Assembly: GCA_902776665.1 (NCBI GenBank)
Contig: CACYQZ010000001.1
Span: 62,001-126,000, forward strand
Reading direction: 5' to 3'
DNA: 64,000 bases
Source of the DNA: an uncultured Prevotellaceae bacterium
Lineage (GTDB): Bacteria; Bacteroidota; Bacteroidia; Bacteroidales; Bacteroidaceae
Shown here: positions 16,624-24,964 of the stretch, in pieces
Numbering within the stretch: position 1 is the stretch's first letter
How the letters are laid out: each line of letters begins with the position of its first letter
Position numbers and translations under genes: made by a program
Notes under the pieces: generated by a model
The model's database searches: none
Seen by the model: the letters and a program-made list of their open reading frames with translations, nothing else
What the model was told of the DNA's origin: nothing

Positions 16624-18120
16624 ATGAAACATCGATTTTTCCTTTTTCTCGGAACAGCACTGCTTTCCGCAACCCTATCGCTGGCTCAGCCAACGCCGAT
16701 AGCACCCCTGCCAAGCACAAGCCAAGTGGCATGGCAGCAGTTGGAAACCTACGCATTCATCCATTTCGGACCGAACACCTTCGGCGACCGCGAATGGGGC
16801 TATGGCGACGCACCATTGGAGTCGTTCAACCCGACGCGACTCGACTGCGAACAGTGGGCGCGGGTATGTAAAAAGGCGGGTATGAAGGGCATCATCCTCA
16901 CGGCGAAGCACCACGACGGATTTTGCCTCTGGCCAACGAAATTCACCGACTACAGCGTACGCAACACGCCTTACAAAGACGGAAAGGGTGACATCGTGGG
17001 TGAATTGGCGGCGGCTTGCCAGAAACACGGGTTGAAACTCGGTCTGTACCTCTCGCCGTGGGACCGCCATCAGGCTTTCTACGGCACACCGCTCTACGTG
17101 GAATATTTCTATGCGCAGTTACACGAGTTGCTCACGCAATATGGCGAATTGTTCGAGGTTTGGTTCGACGGTGCCAACGGCGGCGACGGCTGGTATGGCG
17201 GAGCGCGTGAGACGCGGAAAATCGACCGCAGCACCTATTACAATTACCCGCGCGCGTGGAAAATGGTTGGAGAATTGCAGCCGAAGGCCGTGATTTTCAG
17301 CGACGGAGGTCCTGGATGCCGCTGGGTGGGCAATGAAAAAGGCTACGCCGACGCGACGAACTGGTCGTTCCTGCGCATCAAAGAGGTCTATCCGGGCTAC
17401 GAGCGTTTCAAGGAATTGCAGAGCGGCCACGCCGACGGCGATGCGTGGGTGGCGGCCGAGTGCAACACGTCGATTCGTCCAGGATGGTTCTACCACGAGA
17501 GCGAGGACACGAAGGTGAAAAGCGTCGAGCATCTGGTCGATTTGTACTACCGCAGCGTCGGCCACAACGGCACTTTCCTGCTGAATTTCCCGGTCGATAA
17601 AGAGGGTTTGATTCATCCGAACGACTCGGCCCACGCCGTCGATTTCCATCGTCAGATTTCGGAAGAATTGAAAACGAATCTGCTGAAAAATGCTTCTGTC
17701 AAGGCTTCAAACACGCGTGAAAAAGCCTTTTCCGTGAAAAATCTGACCGACGGAATTTTCGATACGTTTTGGGCGACGGGAGACGGTGTAACGACCGCCA
17801 CGCTGGAAATTTCGTTGAAAAAATCGCAGAAAATCAACCGTTTGATGCTCGGCGAATACATTCCGCTGGGTCAGCGTGTGAAGAAATTCGCCATCGAGTA
17901 TCAAGACGGCAAAAAATGGCTGCCGCTCAACGTCGGCGAGGCCACGACAACCATCGGCTACAAGCGATTGTTGCGCTTCAAGCCCATCGCCACGAAACGC
18001 CTTCGAATCCATTTCGAAGAAAGTCGCGGACCACTGTGTATCAACGAGTTAGGTGCTTTCTACGCTCCGAATGGCGCGAGCGAATATCTGGAACATTACG
18101 ACAACGTGTTGGGTCATTAA
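16624..18120 (+). CDS. GH29 alpha-L-fucosidase with C-terminal F5/8-type C-like domain
   Basis: I start at the ATG at 16624; the in-frame TTG at 16612 is not needed. The 498-residue protein has a signal peptide (about 1-21), then the GH29 barrel with FIHFGPNTFGDREWGYG (45-61), TAKHHDGFCLWPT (93-105) and the nucleophile phrase WFDGANG (Asp182). After residue 345 a beta-sandwich typical of discoidin-like carbohydrate-binding domains follows. It would release terminal fucose from host or plant glycans in the periplasm. The GH3 gene starts 22 bases downstream, so the pair probably form one unit. No SusC/SusD pair is visible nearby. Confidence 0.92.
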   Translation: MKHRFFLFLGTALLSATLSLAQPTPIAPLPSTSQVAWQQLETYAFIHFGPNTFGDREWGYGDAPLESFNPTRLDCEQWARVCKKAGMKGIILTAKHHDGFCLWPTKFTDYSVRNTPYKDGKGDIVGELAAACQKHGLKLGLYLSPWDRHQAFYGTPLYVEYFYAQLHELLTQYGELFEVWFDGANGGDGWYGGARETRKIDRSTYYNYPRAWKMVGELQPKAVIFSDGGPGCRWVGNEKGYADATNWSFLRIKEVYPGYERFKELQSGHADGDAWVAAECNTSIRPGWFYHESEDTKVKSVEHLVDLYYRSVGHNGTFLLNFPVDKEGLIHPNDSAHAVDFHRQISEELKTNLLKNASVKASNTREKAFSVKNLTDGIFDTFWATGDGVTTATLEISLKKSQKINRLMLGEYIPLGQRVKKFAIEYQDGKKWLPLNVGEATTTIGYKRLLRFKPIATKRLRIHFEESRGPLCINELGAFYAPNGASEYLEHYDNVLGH

Positions 18121-18142
18121 AATTGTCTGAAAACGAAAAAAA

Positions 18143-20578
18143 ATGATGAGGAAAATTCTGCTGACATTGTTTGGCTGCTTGGCTTTCACAGCATTTGCAG
18201 CAAAGAAAAAGACCGTCGTACTACCCTATCAGAACGCTTCCCTGCCCATTGAAGAACGACTGCGCGACCTGATGAGTCGGATGACGATGGAGGAAAAAAT
18301 CGGGCAGTTGCGCTGCACGATGGCGTGGAATTATTATACGATTCAGGAGTCGAGGAGTAAAGGAGTAAAGGAGGTTGTGCCGTCGGAATCGTTCAAAAAG
18401 GACATTGCCGAGGGGAAAATCGGGATGTTGTGGGCGACTTATCGCGCCGACCCGTGGACGCAGAAATCGCTCGAAAACGGTCTGACACCCGAATTGGCGG
18501 CGATGGCTGGAAATGCCCTGCAAAAATACGTCAAGGAGCACACGCGACTGGGCATTCCGCTGTTTCTGGCCGAGGAAGCACCACACGGACACATGGCCAT
18601 CGGAACGACCGTTTTTCCGACAGGTTTGGGCATGGCTGCCACGTGGTCGCCTGAACTTTTGGAGCGTGCCGGCGAGGTCATCGGCAAGGAAATTCGCTTG
18701 CAGGGCGGCCATATCAGTTACGGTCCCGTGCTCGATTTGTCGCGCGATCCGCGTTGGTCGCGTGTCGAGGAATCCTTTGGCGAAGACCCCGTTCTCACGG
18801 GCGAACTCGGTGCTGCGATGGTGCGCGGATTGGGCGGTGGCGACCTCTCAAAACCCTATTCCACGCTCGCCACGCTGAAGCATTTCATTGCTTACGGCAC
18901 CACCGAAGGCGGACAAAACGGTAACCAGACCGTGCTCGGCCCGATGGAACTTCACCAACATTTCCTGCCGCCGTTTCGCAAGGCAATCGAGGCCGGTGCA
19001 CTCTCGGTGATGACCAGTTACAATTCCTGCGACGGCATTCCCTGCACGAGCAACGAGTATCTGCTGACGGAGGTGCTTCGCAATCAGTGGAAATTCCGCG
19101 GTTTCGTGGTCAGCGACCTTTTTAGCATCGACGGAATCGCCGGTATGCGCGTCGCTCGCGACAATCGAGAGGCTGGCGCGATGGCGTTGAAAGCCGGTGT
19201 CGATGCCGACCTCGGAGCGAATGCGTATGGGAAGATTCAGAAGTTGTGGAGTGAAGGAGTGAAGGAATTAGGGAGTGATGAACTTCGGGATTTGGAACAA
19301 TACATCGACCGCGCTTGCGAACGAATTTTGCGACTGAAATTCGAGATGGGACTCTTTGAAAATCCTTATACCGACCCGAAAATCGCGAAAAAAGAGGTGA
19401 GAACGACGGAAAACAAGAAAATTGCCCTCGATGTCGCCCGCGCCTCGATTACATTGTTGAAAAACGATGGAATTTTGCCCTTGAAAAATGCTTCGACGCA
19501 AAATTCGGGAATGAAAATTCTCGTCGTCGGACCGAATGCCGACAACCAATACAACCAACTTGGCGACTACACCGCCCCACAGGCCGACGACAACGTGACG
19601 ACCGTGCTCGAAGGCATCCGCGAGAAGTTCTCATCACCCAACACCAACCACCTAACACCCAACACCCTCTACATCAAAGGCTGCGCTGTCCGCGACACCA
19701 CCGAAAGCAACATCGCCGAGGCCGTCAGAGCCGCCGAAAATGCCGACGTGGTCATCGCAGTGGTGGGCGGTTCGAGTGCCCGCGATTTCAAGACTTCGTA
19801 CAAGGAAACTGGCGCTGCCACCACTGAATCGACGGGGTCGAACACCCGAATTTCCGATATGGACTGCGGCGAAGGCTTCGACCGCGCCACCCTTTCGCTG
19901 CTCGGCCATCAAAATCGCCTGCTTGAAGCACTGAAAAAAACGGGCAAACCTCTCGTCGTCATCTACATCGAAGGCCGTCCGCTCGACAAATCGTGGGCTG
20001 CTGAACACGCCGATGCCCTGCTCACGGCCTACTACCCGGGTCAAGAGGGCGGAAAAGCCCTTGCCGACGTGCTTTTCGGCGACTACAACCCTGCCGGACG
20101 ACTGCCCGTTTCCGTGCCTGCCAGCATCGGTCAACTGCCCGTCTATTACAACAAACGGGCCCCACTTCCGCACGATTATGTGGAAATGTCGGCCAAGCCG
20201 CTCTACGCCTTCGGTTTCGGCTTGTCATACACCACTTTCAAGTACGAAAATCTGCAAATCGCGACAGGAACTGACATCAAAATCTCGTGCGACGTGACAA
20301 ACACTGGCAATTGCGATGGCGAGGAAGTTGTGCAACTCTACGTTCGCGACGAAATTGCCTCAGTGGTGCAGCCAGTGAAGCAACTCAAAGCCTTCCGTCG
20401 CGTGATGATTCCGAAGGGAGCAACCCATCGCGTGGAATTTGCGCTGTCAAAGGCCGATTTGAGCATCATCGACACCCAGATGCGCGAAAAATTTGAAGCA
20501 GGAACATTCAAAATCATGCTCGGAGCCGCGTCAGACGACATCCGTTTGCAGGAAATCGTCACGTTCGACCCAAAATAA
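18143..20578 (+). CDS. GH3 beta-glycosidase (BglX-like)
   Basis: The 811-residue protein has a signal peptide (about 1-20), a GH3 barrel, an alpha/beta sandwich and a C-terminal fibronectin-III-like domain (about 710-805). The phrase GPVLDLSRDPRWSRVEESFGEDP (split over 194-216) and the nucleophile phrase FVVSDLF (Asp325) mark it as a beta-glucosidase or beta-xylosidase type. Three short low-complexity patches (residues 68-78, 368-378 and 497-509) are encoded by the same short-phrase repeats that fill intergenic gaps elsewhere in this window. They fall in surface-loop-like positions. It follows the fucosidase gene closely and probably works with it on one glycan. Confidence 0.92.
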   Translation: MMRKILLTLFGCLAFTAFAAKKKTVVLPYQNASLPIEERLRDLMSRMTMEEKIGQLRCTMAWNYYTIQESRSKGVKEVVPSESFKKDIAEGKIGMLWATYRADPWTQKSLENGLTPELAAMAGNALQKYVKEHTRLGIPLFLAEEAPHGHMAIGTTVFPTGLGMAATWSPELLERAGEVIGKEIRLQGGHISYGPVLDLSRDPRWSRVEESFGEDPVLTGELGAAMVRGLGGGDLSKPYSTLATLKHFIAYGTTEGGQNGNQTVLGPMELHQHFLPPFRKAIEAGALSVMTSYNSCDGIPCTSNEYLLTEVLRNQWKFRGFVVSDLFSIDGIAGMRVARDNREAGAMALKAGVDADLGANAYGKIQKLWSEGVKELGSDELRDLEQYIDRACERILRLKFEMGLFENPYTDPKIAKKEVRTTENKKIALDVARASITLLKNDGILPLKNASTQNSGMKILVVGPNADNQYNQLGDYTAPQADDNVTTVLEGIREKFSSPNTNHLTPNTLYIKGCAVRDTTESNIAEAVRAAENADVVIAVVGGSSARDFKTSYKETGAATTESTGSNTRISDMDCGEGFDRATLSLLGHQNRLLEALKKTGKPLVVIYIEGRPLDKSWAAEHADALLTAYYPGQEGGKALADVLFGDYNPAGRLPVSVPASIGQLPVYYNKRAPLPHDYVEMSAKPLYAFGFGLSYTTFKYENLQIATGTDIKISCDVTNTGNCDGEEVVQLYVRDEIASVVQPVKQLKAFRRVMIPKGATHRVEFALSKADLSIIDTQMREKFEAGTFKIMLGAASDDIRLQEIVTFDPK
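18345..18375 (+). repeat. Short-phrase repeat inside the GH3 gene (aggagtaa type)
   Basis: About four copies of GGAGTAAA/GGAGTCGA are read in frame through the GH3 gene as a SRSKGVKE-type loop. It matches the spacer phrase at 2204-2236. Confidence 0.75.
19247..19278 (+). repeat. Second short-phrase repeat inside the GH3 gene
   Basis: GGAGTGAAGGAGTGAAGG and degenerate continuation are read in frame as WSEGVKELGSDE. It is the same phrase family as at 18345. Confidence 0.65.
19632..19667 (+). repeat. Third short-phrase repeat inside the GH3 gene (caccaacaccc type)
   Basis: Degenerate copies of CACCCAACAC/CACCTAACAC are read in frame as SSPNTNHLTPNT. The phrase class differs from the two upstream copies. 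Confidence 0.7.
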
Positions 20579-20616
20579 TTTGACAAACTGCAGTCAAAAA
20601 AAACAAAAATATTTAC

Positions 20617-20624
20617 TACTTTTG
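20617..20624 (+). promoter_or_regulatory. TAnnTTTG promoter element for the Dabb gene
   Basis: TACTTTTG lies 24 bases before the ATG at 20649. Confidence 0.6.
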
Positions 20625-20648
20625 CAGAAAATTTTAAAGAATGAAGTT

Positions 20649-20954
20649 ATGGTGAAACACGTGATTCTTTGGACATTAGATCCAAAATTATCGAAAGACA
20701 TGATGCGAGAAGTGAAAATCGGCATCAAAGAAGGTTTGGAAGGACTTGTCGGCAAAGTGCCCGGCCTGATTGACGTGAAAGTCCACATCGACGGTCGTTT
20801 GGCGTCGTCGAATGTCGACGTGATGCTCGACAGCACACTCGAAAGCGAAGAAGCATTGCGGGCTTATGCGATGAACCCCGATCACGTGGCCGTGGCGGAC
20901 AAGAAAGTTCGTCCCTACACAGTGCAACGGAGTTGCTTTGATTTCGAAGTGTAA
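20649..20954 (+). CDS. Stress-responsive alpha/beta-barrel (Dabb) domain protein
   Basis: The start is the ATG at 20649, 24 bases after a TACTTTTG element. The 101-residue protein matches the small dimeric Dabb fold: MVKHVILWTLDP at the start, a helix, LEGLVGKVPGLIDVKVHIDG (residues about 29-48), then DVMLDSTLESEEALRAYAMNPDHVAV (split over 58-83). The domain occurs in stress-responsive proteins and small aromatic cyclases; a cellular role is not established. It is a one-gene unit ending in a strong terminator. Confidence 0.85.
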   Translation: MVKHVILWTLDPKLSKDMMREVKIGIKEGLEGLVGKVPGLIDVKVHIDGRLASSNVDVMLDSTLESEEALRAYAMNPDHVAVADKKVRPYTVQRSCFDFEV

Positions 20955-20960
20955 CAAAAA

Positions 20961-20982
20961 AGCCTCGCTGATTAGCGAGGCT
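20961..20982. terminator. Bidirectional rho-independent terminator
   Basis: AGCCTCGCT (20961-20969) pairs perfectly with AGCGAGGCT (20974-20982) around a GATT loop. A tracts precede and T tracts follow, so it serves the Dabb gene and the convergent GGGtGRT gene. Confidence 0.92.
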
Positions 20983-21005
20983 TTTTGATTGATAGAGAAA
21001 TAAAA

Positions 21006-22022
21006 TTACTTCTTATTCAGCGCAAGGTCGATCGCCACGGCAACACCGACGGTAGCACCCACCATCGGGTTGTTACCCATGCCGAGGAAGCCCATCATTT
21101 CAACGTGGGCGGGAACGCTCGACGAACCGGCGAACTGAGCGTCGCTGTGCATACGACCCATCGTGTCGGTCATACCGTAGGAAGCGGGACCGGCAGCCAT
21201 GTTATCGGGGTGCAGCGTGCGACCTGTGCCACCACCGGAAGCCACCGAGAAGTAGGGCTTGCCAGCGAGCACGCGCTCTTTCTTGTAAGTACCTGCAACG
21301 GGGTGCTGGAAGCGAGTGGGGTTGGTCGAGTTACCCGTAATCGAGACATCGACGTTCTCTTTCCACAGGATTGCCACGCCCTCGCGCACATCGTCGGCAC
21401 CGTAGCAGTTCACCTTCAGGCGGCTCGGATTCTTGCCATAAGGCACTTCCTTCACCACCTTCAGTTCGCCCGTGAAGTAGTCGAACTGGGTCTGCACATA
21501 CGTAAAGCCATTGATGCGGCTGATAATCTGGGCAGCGTCCTTGCCAAGACCGTTCAGAATGACGCGAAGCGGTTTCTGGCGAACCTTGTTGGCCATTTCA
21601 GCGATTTTGATGGCACCCTCGGCGGCGGCGAAACTCTCGTGACCAGCCAAGAATGCGAAGCACTCGGTCTCCTCGCGAAGCAGACGAGCAGCCAAATTAC
21701 CGTGTCCGATACCCACTTTGCGGTCGTCGGCCACACTTCCGGGGATGCAGAATGCCTGCAAACCGATTCCGATGGCCTCGGCAGCGTCGGCAGCGGTCTT
21801 CACGCCCTTCTTGATGGCGATGGCAGCACCGCAAACGTATGCCCACTTCGCATTTTCGAAGCAGATGCGCTGCGTGTCCTCACACATCTGGTAAGGGTCA
21901 ACGCCTGCCTTTTCACAAATCTCATTGGCCTCTTCAATACTGTTGATGCCATTCTCTTTCAACGCCGCAAGAACCTGGTCGATACGGCGTTCCTGACTTT
22001 CAAAACTTACTTTTCTAATCAT
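21006..22022 (-). CDS. GGGtGRT protein
   Basis: I choose the ATG at 22022 (MIRKVSFE), 13 bases after the upstream gene. The 338-residue protein is named for the phrase SGGGTGRT, present here at residues 262-269. Other features are a Cys-containing N-terminal helical part (Cys36, Cys47, Cys54, Cys64), IGHGNLAARLL (105-115) and HVEMMGFLGMGNNPMVGATVG near the end. The family is conserved across Bacteroidales and Clostridia and has no established function. The partner is an iron-sulfur scaffold-like protein directly upstream, which suggests a shared metal or cofactor task. Confidence 0.85.
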   Translation of the reverse strand: MIRKVSFESQERRIDQVLAALKENGINSIEEANEICEKAGVDPYQMCEDTQRICFENAKWAYVCGAAIAIKKGVKTAADAAEAIGIGLQAFCIPGSVADDRKVGIGHGNLAARLLREETECFAFLAGHESFAAAEGAIKIAEMANKVRQKPLRVILNGLGKDAAQIISRINGFTYVQTQFDYFTGELKVVKEVPYGKNPSRLKVNCYGADDVREGVAILWKENVDVSITGNSTNPTRFQHPVAGTYKKERVLAGKPYFSVASGGGTGRTLHPDNMAAGPASYGMTDTMGRMHSDAQFAGSSSVPAHVEMMGFLGMGNNPMVGATVGVAVAIDLALNKK

Positions 22023-22035
22023 AGTCGTATCCTCC

Positions 22036-22737
22036 TTATTCTTTACGTGGGTCAATTGCTTTCACTGCACCCTGCTCCTCAGTCGTGCGACCGTAGGTGC
22101 CGGTGTTCTTCTGAATCGCCTCGTTAGCGTCCATGCCGCCCTTGATGGCTTCCATGACTTTGCCGAGGTGAACGTACTCGTAACCGCAAACCTCGTTGTT
22201 TTCGTCGAGGAACTGCTTGGTGATGTAGCCCTCGGTGAGTTCGAGGTAACGCGTACCCTTGGCACGAGTGCCGTAGAGCGTACCCGTCTGCGAACGAAGT
22301 CCCTTACCGAGGTCTTCCAGACCTGCGCCGATGGGCAAACCGCCCTCCGAGAAGGCACTCTGCGTGCGTCCATAAACGATTTGCAGGAAAAGTTCGCGCA
22401 TAGCGGTGTTGATGGCGTCGCAAACGAGGTCGGTGTTCAGTGCTTCGAGCAAAGTCTTGCCCGGCAGAATCTCCGAAGCCATAGCAGCCGAGTGAGTCAT
22501 ACCCGTGCAACCGATGGTTTCGACGAGAGCCTCCTCGATGATGCCGTCCTTCACGTTCAACGACAGTTTGCAAGCACCCTGCTGAGGTGCGCACCAGCCG
22601 ATGCCGTGCGTGTATCCCGAAATGTCCTTAATCTCCTTTGCCTGAATCCATTTGCCCTCCTCGGGGATGGGTGCAGGCCCATGATAGGCGCCTTTGCAGA
22701 CGCTGCACATGTTCTTTACTTCTGTTGAATAAATCAT
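22036..22737 (-). CDS. NifU/IscU-like iron-sulfur scaffold-type protein
   Basis: The 233-residue protein has a CSVC pair (Cys11, Cys14), further cysteines at 49 and 56, and GCTGMTHSAAMASE (76-89), which matches the NifU_N/IscU core around its first cluster-ligand cysteine. The C-terminal 90 residues, including LGKVMEAIKGGMDANEAIQ, are not part of standard IscU. It lies 13 bases upstream of the GGGtGRT gene and 35 bases downstream of the M3 peptidase gene. The family is usually annotated as iron-sulfur assembly scaffold. Whether it builds clusters is not proven. Confidence 0.8.
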   Translation of the reverse strand: MIYSTEVKNMCSVCKGAYHGPAPIPEEGKWIQAKEIKDISGYTHGIGWCAPQQGACKLSLNVKDGIIEEALVETIGCTGMTHSAAMASEILPGKTLLEALNTDLVCDAINTAMRELFLQIVYGRTQSAFSEGGLPIGAGLEDLGKGLRSQTGTLYGTRAKGTRYLELTEGYITKQFLDENNEVCGYEYVHLGKVMEAIKGGMDANEAIQKNTGTYGRTTEEQGAVKAIDPRKE

Positions 22738-22772
22738 CTTAATACCTTTTTATAAGTGAAACATAAAATGAA

Positions 22773-24902
22773 CTATAGTCCTCTTGCTTTGAGCAGACCC
22801 GATGCGTCGGGCGATTTCATGCCTGTGAAATCGGTGAACATCTCCATCTGGTCCTTCGTGTTGCCACGGCTCAGGATTTTGTCGCGGAATGCCTGTCCGA
22901 CTGCGGGGTCCAATGCTCCGTGCTTCTCGAAATAATCGGCGATGTTCACGGCCAGAACCTCGGTCCAGAGGTAGCTGTAATAGCCTGCGGCATAGCCTCC
23001 ACCCCAAACGTGGTTGAAGTACGAAGTCGAATAGCGCGGCGGAATCTGGTCGTTGAGCAAGCCGATTTCCTTCAATGCCTTGGTTTCAAAGCAGGGTGCT
23101 TGCTCGGCGGTGGGCACTTCGTCAGACTTGAGCATATGCCAAGCAAGGTCGAGGCAGGTTGCAGCAAGGTTTTCACCCAACGAATAGGCCGAATGATACT
23201 TGATGCTCGTCAGCATCTTTTCCTTCAGGTCGGCAGGCATCGGCTGCCCCGTAACCGTGTGCTTCGCGTAGTTGTCGAAGATTTCGGGAATCGTCGCAAA
23301 CGACTCGTTGAACTGCGAGGGCATTTCCACGAAATCGCGTGCCACAGCTGTTCCGCTGAGCGTGTTGTACTTGCAGTTCGACAACATTCCGTGCAGGGCG
23401 TGGCCGAACTCATGGAAGAGCGTTTCGACCTCGTCCCAAGTGATGAGCGTGGGCTGTCCGTCGGGGGCTTTCGCGTAGTTGCAGACGTTGTAGATGACGG
23501 GTTTCTGATTGCGCAGACCGCATTGCTTTGCAAACGCGCTCATCCACGCGCCACCGCGCTTCGTCGGACGACGGAAATAGTCGTGGTAGAACAGCGCCAT
23601 CGTCGTTCCGTCCTTGTCGATGACCTCATACACCTTCATGTCGGGATGATAGGTCGGAAGGTCTTTGCGCTCCTTGAAAGTCAGGCCATAGGCGCGGTTG
23701 GCTGCGTAGAAAACACCGTTGATCACCACGCTGTCAATGTCGAAATACGGCTTGATTTCGTCGTCGGAAAGGTTGTATTTCTCCTGCTTCATCTTCGCCG
23801 AGTAATAGAAACGGTCGTAGGGCTGCAACTGGAAGTCGTTGCCCATCGTCTTGCGGGCGAAATTCTCGATTTCCCTTGTTTCGGCCTCAGCCTTCGGGGT
23901 GTATTCCTTGATGAGTTGTTTCAAGAAAGAATAGACGTTTTCGGGGGTTTTCGCCATCGTTTTCTCAAGCGAATAGGCGGCGTAGTTCTGATAGCCCATC
24001 AGTTCGCCTGCCTCGGCACGAAGTTTGGCGATTTCAGCCACGATGTCGAAGGTGCTGAACTGGCGGGTGCCGTCAGCACGATGACGTGAGGCCTCATAGA
24101 CGCGCTTGCGCAGGTTGCGGTTGTCGAGATTCGTCAAGATGGCCTGCTGCGTGGTGTTGGAAATCACGATGCAGTAAGGTGCCTTTCCACCGCGACTTTC
24201 AGCGTCTTTCTTGCACTGTGCGATGTCAGCATCGCTGAGTCCGGCGAGTTCCTTCTCGCTGTTCACCCAAACCATCGACGAGTTGGTGGCTTCGGGCAGC
24301 ATATCGCCCCACTGCTGTTGCAATTCGGCGATGCGCAGGTTGATTTGTTTCATGCGTTCCTTCTTCTCGCCCGTGAGCAACGCACCCGAGCGCACGAACC
24401 GCTTATAAATGACTTCCGTCAGTTTCTGGTCCTCGCCCTTGAGTTTCTTGTATTCCTTGTCATAGACGTACTTGATGCGCTCGAAAAGTTTCTCGTTGAA
24501 ATTGATTTCGTTGCTCAATTCGGTCAGCATCGGGGTCGATTTTCTCTCGGCCTCAGCGATGATGGGCGTTTTATGGGCACTCGTCAGACCATAGAGCACG
24601 TTGGTGACTTTGTCGAGCAGCACGCCGCTCTTTTCAAGTGCCAGAATCGTGTTTTCGAAGGTCGGTTTCTTCTTGTTGTTCACGATGTTGTTGATTTCCT
24701 CGCGATTTTGCTGAATCGCATACTCAATGGCCGGCAGATAGTCAGTTTCCTTGATTTTGCTGAAGTCGGGCGCGTCGAAAGTCAGTCCACTCGACTGCAA
24801 CAGCGGATTTCCATCTGGTGCCCCACCCTCTGAAAGTGCGGCAAATGTCGGCATCATCATGGTTGTAAAAGCCAATGTCATGAATGTTTGTTTGAAGTTC
24901 AT
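22773..24902 (-). CDS. M3 family metallopeptidase (dipeptidyl carboxypeptidase type)
   Basis: The 709-residue protein has a signal peptide (about 1-21) and the M3 fold. The zinc motif is LFHEFGHALHG with HEFGH at residues 497-501, and the third ligand Glu lies in the following EMPSQFNES helix (about 526-534). The C-terminal Tyr/Gly stretch GGGYAAGYYSYLWTEV is the M3 substrate-binding loop. It would remove dipeptides or cleave short peptides in the periplasm. The M18 aminopeptidase gene lies 62 bases upstream on the same strand, so both may be in one unit. Confidence 0.93.
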   Translation of the reverse strand: MNFKQTFMTLAFTTMMMPTFAALSEGGAPDGNPLLQSSGLTFDAPDFSKIKETDYLPAIEYAIQQNREEINNIVNNKKKPTFENTILALEKSGVLLDKVTNVLYGLTSAHKTPIIAEAERKSTPMLTELSNEINFNEKLFERIKYVYDKEYKKLKGEDQKLTEVIYKRFVRSGALLTGEKKERMKQINLRIAELQQQWGDMLPEATNSSMVWVNSEKELAGLSDADIAQCKKDAESRGGKAPYCIVISNTTQQAILTNLDNRNLRKRVYEASRHRADGTRQFSTFDIVAEIAKLRAEAGELMGYQNYAAYSLEKTMAKTPENVYSFLKQLIKEYTPKAEAETREIENFARKTMGNDFQLQPYDRFYYSAKMKQEKYNLSDDEIKPYFDIDSVVINGVFYAANRAYGLTFKERKDLPTYHPDMKVYEVIDKDGTTMALFYHDYFRRPTKRGGAWMSAFAKQCGLRNQKPVIYNVCNYAKAPDGQPTLITWDEVETLFHEFGHALHGMLSNCKYNTLSGTAVARDFVEMPSQFNESFATIPEIFDNYAKHTVTGQPMPADLKEKMLTSIKYHSAYSLGENLAATCLDLAWHMLKSDEVPTAEQAPCFETKALKEIGLLNDQIPPRYSTSYFNHVWGGGYAAGYYSYLWTEVLAVNIADYFEKHGALDPAVGQAFRDKILSRGNTKDQMEMFTDFTGMKSPDASGLLKARGL

Positions 24903-24964
24903 ATTGTTAAAAATTTGAAGTTAATTCGATTCCGGATCGATTTCCACTTGATTTTGCTCGAAAA

